Assembly: GCA_002633005.1 (NCBI GenBank)
Contig: NMRA01000277.1
Location: 359,363-423,362 of the forward strand
Source: Phoronis australis
Lineage: Eukaryota > Phoronida > Phoronidae
DNA length: 64,000 nt
Reading direction: 5' to 3'
Shown here: positions 60,401 through 64,000 of the stretch, one piece after another
Position numbering within the stretch: the first letter of the stretch is position 1
Layout: every line of letters starts with the position of its first letter
Notes under the pieces: model-generated
What the model saw: the letters and a program-made list of their open reading frames with translations, nothing else
Databases searched by the model: none
Told to the model about the DNA's origin: nothing
Position numbers and translations under genes: made by a program

Positions 60401-63391
60401 AAAGAAAACCTATACGATACCAAGGTCTTTATTCTGGCCATAAAGAGGCCTGGAACGCGATAAACAGACTAAATCGCATTACTGGAAGTGGTTCTCTGAC
60501 ACTGAAACAGTATTCAACCAGCTCACCAGGTATTTTTAGGTTTTTTTCGTACAGATTTTAAATTCCTGTCGATATCAAAACCTTTTCTTTTTGTTTCAAA
60601 TTTCATAAAAACGATCCGTCAGGAGCTCGCCACTTCGTCGATCTTTCTCCCACAAGACAAAGCACGCCTCCTTATTTGGTATGGCAAAACATAGACGCAG
60701 TACATTTCCCCTTTATGGAAAGTGCGACATTTGACCTCAAGCGACTTCAAGCAACTAACTGAGCCCATAGTTTTTCCTAAGCGCGTAATTCAAAAATCGT
60801 GAATTTTGTGTTTTTTCTGGAAAGTGAATTACTCTGTACCAGACGTTGCGAGATTGTACTTTTCATCAGGGATTGTTTATAAGATATTTTATAGCTTTCG
60901 CATTCCATGCCTCTTTAAAATACGTTTAGCCAATAAAACATGATTGATTTGCAATTGGCCTAGAAAATATGCCTGACGTTACGGAGACTTTGTCTAAACG
61001 CCACCAGATACATCCTTGAAATAATGACGTAATGTTGCATGCATCAATTTTGCCTCTGACGTTTCTGGATGCCTACATTGCAATATATGAATTATAAACC
61101 AACAAAGAAAATCAACATAAAAAATATGGCGCAATTTCAACATCAACGTCGCATATTCGCATATCACATCTGACGCAGCCAAGTCAAGTTCTTTTTGAAA
61201 TTCATCCTGGTACGGGAATTGGGGATAGTTATGCCTATAAAAGATCTTTAACCCAGCCGCAGAGCGTCTAAAGCCGCGCACCGTACCAGTGACTGCTGGC
61301 AACTCATCGGAGACTCAACTTTAACACCCTTCGCCGCAGAGATAACTCTTGGACTGTCTCCGGTGAGTCCATTCTTTGTTGAATGATGTTTAGGTAAAAA
61401 GAATAACTGTTTTTTTACAGACTCAAAGTGCACGACGTTCTATCACCCTAACAGTGGAAGTGAATTACTGAGGACAATTTGTAACAAAGAAACGGGCCAG
61501 TGCGTATGTGGCGAAGGTGAGAAGGCTAAACGCAATGTCTTCTTTGGTAATGCATGATACCTAATGCGATAAGGTTAAAATGTTTACAAGCATATTTTTC
61601 CCAAAGGTACGTCCTGCCCTGGGTGTATTTGCGGACTTGTGGAAATGGGAAACGGCACTGCTTGCGGCAAAAATTATGCGCGTATGCATCACGCGCTGTG
61701 TGCATTGTATTGCTCACTCACTTGGAAGTAGCAAGGCTTATACTGGGAGCGACCGATTAATTCGCTAAGCAAAATACTCTCTCATACTGAAAGACAGCGT
61801 GCTCCTCCAGCATAGCGCATGGTTTAATCTCACAAACTTGCGTGATCTCATAAAATTCTAAATACATGTACATTGTACGCGTTGCTAACGAATTGGCCAC
61901 CAAATGGTCAGGTATTGAAACAAACACTAACATTTCACTAACCACTATTATGTCGCTCACTCAGCTAATCGTCATCAACGATTGCTTACTACATGTACAT
62001 GTAAGTGCGATGACCATCGCTTGTGAACCGCTCTTGTAGATCTCTCTTCTTTATCTGTAATGTCGGTCAAACCAGGTTATTCCATTGCATCCATTAATCT
62101 GTTTTTTAGTCGTTCACATAACTTACGCTGGATATTGAGTATTGTTCAGACTGTAAGTTTGTTATATTTACATTCCAGGTCGATGTCCCACGTGTTATAA
62201 CGTGAATAAAAATGTGAGGCGCTTGAACCCTCCCAATGAACGAGCGGATGAGCTACCTATTGGGATGGGCGGAACCACAACGGCGGACTTGAAGAGAAAG
62301 ATATGCGACCTGTCGGAAGTTGGTAGGTACTAAAACGGTTTCCGGTCACTGAATTTGACATAGTCCCCGCCCCTTCATGACCGTCAATTTCGCTTTATGG
62401 TGCCAGTTTACATCGCCAGTGTTGTTATCATCTTGTACTGGTGAGCATTTCGATCGCCATCTCTGTTAAGTACGGAACAGGCGGTTTTGGCCTATTAAAA
62501 TATCTGATCAACGACTTCTCCCAACCAACTCTCTAAAACGATATGCTTTGTAATTCTCCTTAATTCTCAAAACCAAATGTTGAAAACGCCTTGCAGTGCT
62601 ACACAGAAAAGTGTAACCTTCGCTTCAACGAGACAACTGTAGGCAATGATCAACGTACACGCTAAGAACCGTGTGCTCTTAGTCATACACTGAGAATTTG
62701 TTTTTAGTTGAATGGTGCTTTTGTCACTCAACGAAGACACCAATGGCGCTTTAGAAGTGTGCAGAACAAGGGTTGAATGGGAAGCAAGTGGCGGATTTAG
62801 AGGGGAGGCCTAAAAGGTCATTCCCCCTTAAAATTTCTCAGGTTAAATTTGGCAGTTCGGGGATGCGTTCTGAAATGGCAAAATCCTGGCTAATACTCCT
62901 CCCTGGTCCCCCTAACTCAAAATCCGGGATCCGCCCCTGGAAGCACCTAAACAGGGTTTCGTATCCATTTAAATATACATGTACATGTATTATCGCCTAC
63001 CTTATCACCATCTTCCCCACCATGTCTCCACCATCGTTGTCAGAAGCGTCACGGTACTACCAAACTACATTACCACCAACACCACCTGTTGGTCGCCACC
63101 TTCGCCATCATTAATCACCATCTTCACTAGCTCAATCATAGTCGTCGTTTTCATCATCATGATCGACATTAGCGCTCTCACAACCAAGTGTCGCAATGCC
63201 AACCCCAACGTATGTCACTCCGTTTTGGCGCTAATCGCATGCTGTATGTTATGTGCTCATCAACATACATGTACAAGGTCTCAACTTCCATGGTTTGTCT
63301 CTTGCAGCTTATCAAGTCGAGATTCTTAGTATCGCAATTGAAAGTGGATACAATATCATTAAAGGTCAAGTTCTGTACGTCTTGAAACAAG
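36358..63391 (+). CDS. Complement C3-like thioester protein (3' end outside window)
   Basis: The protein belongs to the alpha-2-macroglobulin/C3 family: secreted, proteolytically activated, and able to bind targets covalently through its thioester. Thirty-one exons stay in phase: 36358-36440, 40013-40179, 41281-41481, 42552-42622, 44042-44216, 44407-44491, 45433-45529, 45879-46115, 46577-46762, 47486-47596, 48373-48627, 48833-49057, 49604-49937, 50437-50608, 50919-51147, 52100-52315 (repeated at 52769-52984), 53501-53705, 54229-54417, 54782-54857, 55139-55301, 55595-55841, 56440-56618, 56991-57152, 57674-57840, 58230-58532, 58865-58955, 59307-59381, 59781-59886, 61421-61516, 62179-62322 and 63308-63391. 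Features in order: signal peptide (1-24), macroglobulin domains (TDKPIYTP), RKKRR (661-665), anaphylatoxin-like module, MG7, thioester domain (Cys1041, His1155), CUB, MG8 (LRVCTK), and the start of C345C. The module and the C345C domain separate it from alpha-2-macroglobulin. C3 is most likely; C4 or C5 cannot be excluded. Confidence 0.95.
36441..40012 (+). other. Complement gene intron 1, no gene seen
   Basis: This 3.6-kb intron has one ambiguous base (N at 36567). Two short related phrases, AGGACCTCATTGACAAG near 37983 and AGGACCTCATCGACATG near 38505, hint at a small repeat. Nothing coding was recognised on either strand. Confidence 0.6.
40594..40762. mobile_element. MITE with CAG(T/A)GGCGGAT-type ends (copy 2)
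   Basis: The element (40599-40757) opens with GTGGCGGATTTAGAGGGGGG and closes with CTCAAAATCCTGAATCCGCC followed by TCTG. CAAGG and CATGG flank it, a 5-bp duplication with one change. It lies in intron 2 of the complement gene and shares its internal phrases (TTTGGCAGTTCGGG, TGGCTAATACTC) with the copy at 62786. Confidence 0.82.
43500..43965 (+). repeat. Diverged direct repeat of ~240 bp in complement intron 4
   Basis: The first unit (about 43500-43725) and second (about 43745-43965) share, in order, GTGTGACYTACG, GACAACTGTGG, AAAG-CATC-ACCA, AGTT-ATWCCTGCTTT and CTCAAG. The identity is moderate, so this is an old duplication without coding capacity. Confidence 0.6.
46925..47015 (+). repeat. 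Two copies of a ~50-bp repeat in complement intron 9
   Basis: GTGAGTTAAC, then AACGGTTACAG or AACCGTTACAG, and ATACTGTG or ATCCTGTG recur with about 46-50 bp spacing. Confidence 0.65.
49604..49937 (+). other. Exon 13: beta/alpha processing site and anaphylatoxin-like module
   Basis: The exon opens GMGLTALSNADV, the end of the beta-chain part. RKKRR (residues 661-665, at 49691-49705) is a furin-type site separating beta and alpha chains. Cysteines then fall at 688-689, 700, 715 and 722-723 (49772-49879), the CC-C-C-CC pattern of C3a/C4a/C5a. A basic stretch RQRRR lies in the first loop. The vertebrate-style helical tail ending in Leu-x-x-Arg is not obvious. The next exon offers RGPGGR|LGHADP (residues 753-764) as a more likely convertase cut, followed by an acidic stretch FEDIPALEE. 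Confidence 0.85.
51253..51306 (+). repeat. GGT/GAT trinucleotide microsatellite
   Basis: An uninterrupted run of GGT followed by GAT repeats in complement intron 15, with further GGTGGT and GATGAT words to about 51330. Confidence 0.9.
52100..52315 (+). other. Exon 16 (MG7 part), copy A
   Basis: The exon encodes LAVYTIVGPGLCAKSRPGEP through DRILKWLNVI in 72 whole codons, phase 0 at both ends. One N-glycosylation sequon (HNST) is present. The next exon continues PEGEPTIDVF, so either copy, or both, can be spliced without changing frame. Confidence 0.9.
52769..52984 (+). other. Exon 16, copy B (same protein sequence as copy A)
   Basis: The translated sequence is identical to copy A. If both were spliced in, the MG7 domain would carry a 72-residue tandem duplication unknown in this family. 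It is most likely an assembly duplicate. Confidence 0.85.
54229..55301 (+). other. Thioester domain core: GCGEQ and catalytic histidine
   Basis: The codons for GCGEQ are at 54297-54311 (Cys1041 and Gln1044 form the internal thioester). The preceding MELPT and following TMIKLAPTTYAALYL are typical of the domain. Two exons later EDQPVIHRQLTG holds the histidine (codon 55287-55289, residue 1155), 114 residues after the Cys. The spacing is close to that in vertebrate C3, where the His speeds transfer to hydroxyl groups. This predicts a hydroxyl-preferring, C3/C4B-type thioester. The intervening exon (54782-54857) is only 76 nt. Confidence 0.95.
56019..56282 (-). mobile_element. tRNA-derived SINE with 12-bp target-site duplication
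   Basis: The direct repeat GTACCAGAAAGA flanks the element at 56019-56030 and 56271-56282. Read on the minus strand from 56270, it begins GAGGAGGCAGTGTGGCC, has an A box (TGGCCTGGTTGATAAGTG) and a B box (GGGTTCAAGTCCC), then a body shared with 12552-12660, and ends in ATTATTTTTTTT. The long CAGTGTG/CACACTG stem encloses the tRNA-like head. It lies in complement intron 21. Confidence 0.9.
58230..58532 (+). other. Exon 25: arginine-rich insertion before MG8
   Basis: The first residues (NYEDEDFTC) close the preceding CUB segment, and the last (ISKLRVCTK) open MG8. Between them lie about 75-80 residues rich in Arg, Pro, Ser and Phe, including RPPPLPRRFSRFRSQSR (58306 onward) and LPSRSRLLNQP, followed by a Glu-containing segment and SARSGRS. 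This region is short in two-chain C3 proteins. C4 has its alpha/gamma cut at this place. The exon has proper splice sites and intact phase, so the insertion is part of the coding sequence. Confidence 0.9.
59887..61420 (+). other. Complement intron 28, no gene seen
   Basis: The stretch of 1.5 kb before the C345C exons contains no recognised exon or repeat family. A long minus-strand frame near 61000-61300 has no recognisable domain. Confidence 0.6.
61421..63391 (+). other. Start of the C345C/netrin-like domain (exons 29-31)
   Basis: Exon 29 gives KCTTFYHPNSGSELLRTICN followed by CVCGE. Exon 30 gives RCPTCYNVNKNV and a Cys near its end (KRKICDLSEV). Exon 31 gives AYQVEILSIAIESGYN and ends KGQVLYVLKQ|G. 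The Cys and FYHP pattern is that of the C-terminal domain of C3, C4 and C5. About 60-100 further residues and the stop codon must lie to the right of the window or in its last bases; I found no further exon before 64000. Confidence 0.88.
62781..62944. mobile_element. MITE with CAG(T/A)GGCGGAT-type ends (copy 3)
   Basis: The element (62786-62939) is flanked by GAAGC on both sides. It opens AAGTGGCGGATTTAGAGGGG and closes with CTCAAAATCCGGGATCCGCC followed by CCTG, an imperfect inverted repeat of the start. It lies in complement intron 30. Confidence 0.85.
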
Positions 63392-63801
63392 GTATGGTAA
63401 CTCCTAAGTTGAACAAATAGATTCGTTAGAGAAACAGCAGGTGTTGTTAACCATACATGTATGAAGTTGTGTCTACCGGCTTCGTTTAAGTCGAAATGGC
63501 TGAGCCTGTGTTTGGGGAATAGCGTGGCTGAAATTCAATACAACTGGATGTTTGTGTATTTTATGCATCGAAAATAACCCTTCATAAGAAATACTTAAAG
63601 CCACGAATTAGATCTTTCTTGGGAGCCTGATTTATGTTTGGTAATTATTGATAAAGAATGCTTTTAACGTTTTGTCAACCACAACAAAAATCGCGTTTCG
63701 ATAAGCAACGACAATTTAGGTTTCATTTGAGATTTAGTCTTCTTATTCGACTAGCTCTGCCGGGTCACCAGCTTTAAAACTACAGCAAACATCACGAATT
63801 T

Positions 63802-63996
63802 TTGGCCGACCGGTCGGAAATTGGTCGACGACCGGCCGTCGACCGGTCGTCTAGCCGACCAGCAGCCGACCAACAACGGTCGGCTAGGAGCCGTCTGCTG
63901 AGTCGCCTCTGTGGTCGGCACTTGGGTCGGCTAAATGGTCGCCTAGCGTAGACGACCAATTCGGATTAAGCGTGTCCTTGGTCGGCAATTACCATT
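63802..63996. repeat. Dense GGTCG/CGACC palindromic repeat
   Basis: Words such as CCGACCGGTCGG, GTCGACCGGTCG, GGTCGGCTA and TAGCCGACC alternate on both strands over nearly 200 bp, forming nested hairpins and much higher GC than the surroundings. The structure continues to the window edge. No protein is encoded. Confidence 0.85.
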
Positions 63997-64000
63997 TTAT

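Noticed and set aside
60994-61302. Minus-strand frame of 102 codons in complement intron 28
   Set aside because: No recognisable motif; AT-rich, with no supporting splice signals or neighbours.

Overview
This window is eukaryotic nuclear DNA from an invertebrate animal. Genes are split by GT-AG introns of 0.1-4 kb, the gaps are AT-rich, and small DNA transposons and tRNA-derived repeats are scattered throughout. The protein-coding content is ATAT1, DNLZ, COQ4 and a thioester complement protein of the C3 type. Together with THAP and P2X7-C-terminal-like transposon genes it fits a marine invertebrate, most likely a non-vertebrate deuterostome such as a lancelet, hemichordate or echinoderm. That placement is inference, because no single sequence here fixes the species.

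Layout. (1) 1-4425: a tandem array of about 1127-bp units, each carrying a tRNA-Gly(GCC). There are two near-identical units and a third decayed one. A palindromic MITE and a two-gene TIR transposon (THAP domain plus P2X7-C-terminal-like domain, flanked by TTAA) sit between unit 2 and the decayed unit 3. (2) 7249-7778, minus strand: a small unrecognised two-exon gene, apparently head-to-head with ATAT1. (3) about 8.0-17.8 kb, plus: ATAT1 (alpha-tubulin N-acetyltransferase), eight coding exons found, with its first exon uncertain. (4) 21092-22007, minus: DNLZ (zinc-finger partner of mitochondrial Hsp70). (5) 22866-29690, plus: COQ4 (coenzyme Q biosynthesis), divergent from DNLZ with about 860 bp between the start codons. 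A second, fold-back copy of the THAP transposon lies in COQ4 intron 1. (6) 29.7-36.3 kb: intergenic, no gene recognised. (7) 36358 to the right edge, plus: a complement C3/C4/C5-like gene. I could phase 31 coding exons without a single frame break (5131 nt, about 1710 codons). It has a signal peptide, macroglobulin domains, a basic beta/alpha processing site, an anaphylatoxin-like six-cysteine module, the GCGEQ thioester with its downstream histidine, and the start of the C345C/NTR domain. The 3' end lies outside the window.

How the genes relate. DNLZ and COQ4 both act in mitochondria and share a divergent promoter region. ATAT1 and the complement gene have no evident functional link to them. 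The most notable points are an arginine-rich insertion in the complement protein at the position where C4 is cut into alpha and gamma chains, the transposon pair carrying THAP and P2X7-like genes without a transposase, and a 0.66-kb duplication of one complement exon across a single N that is probably an assembly artefact.
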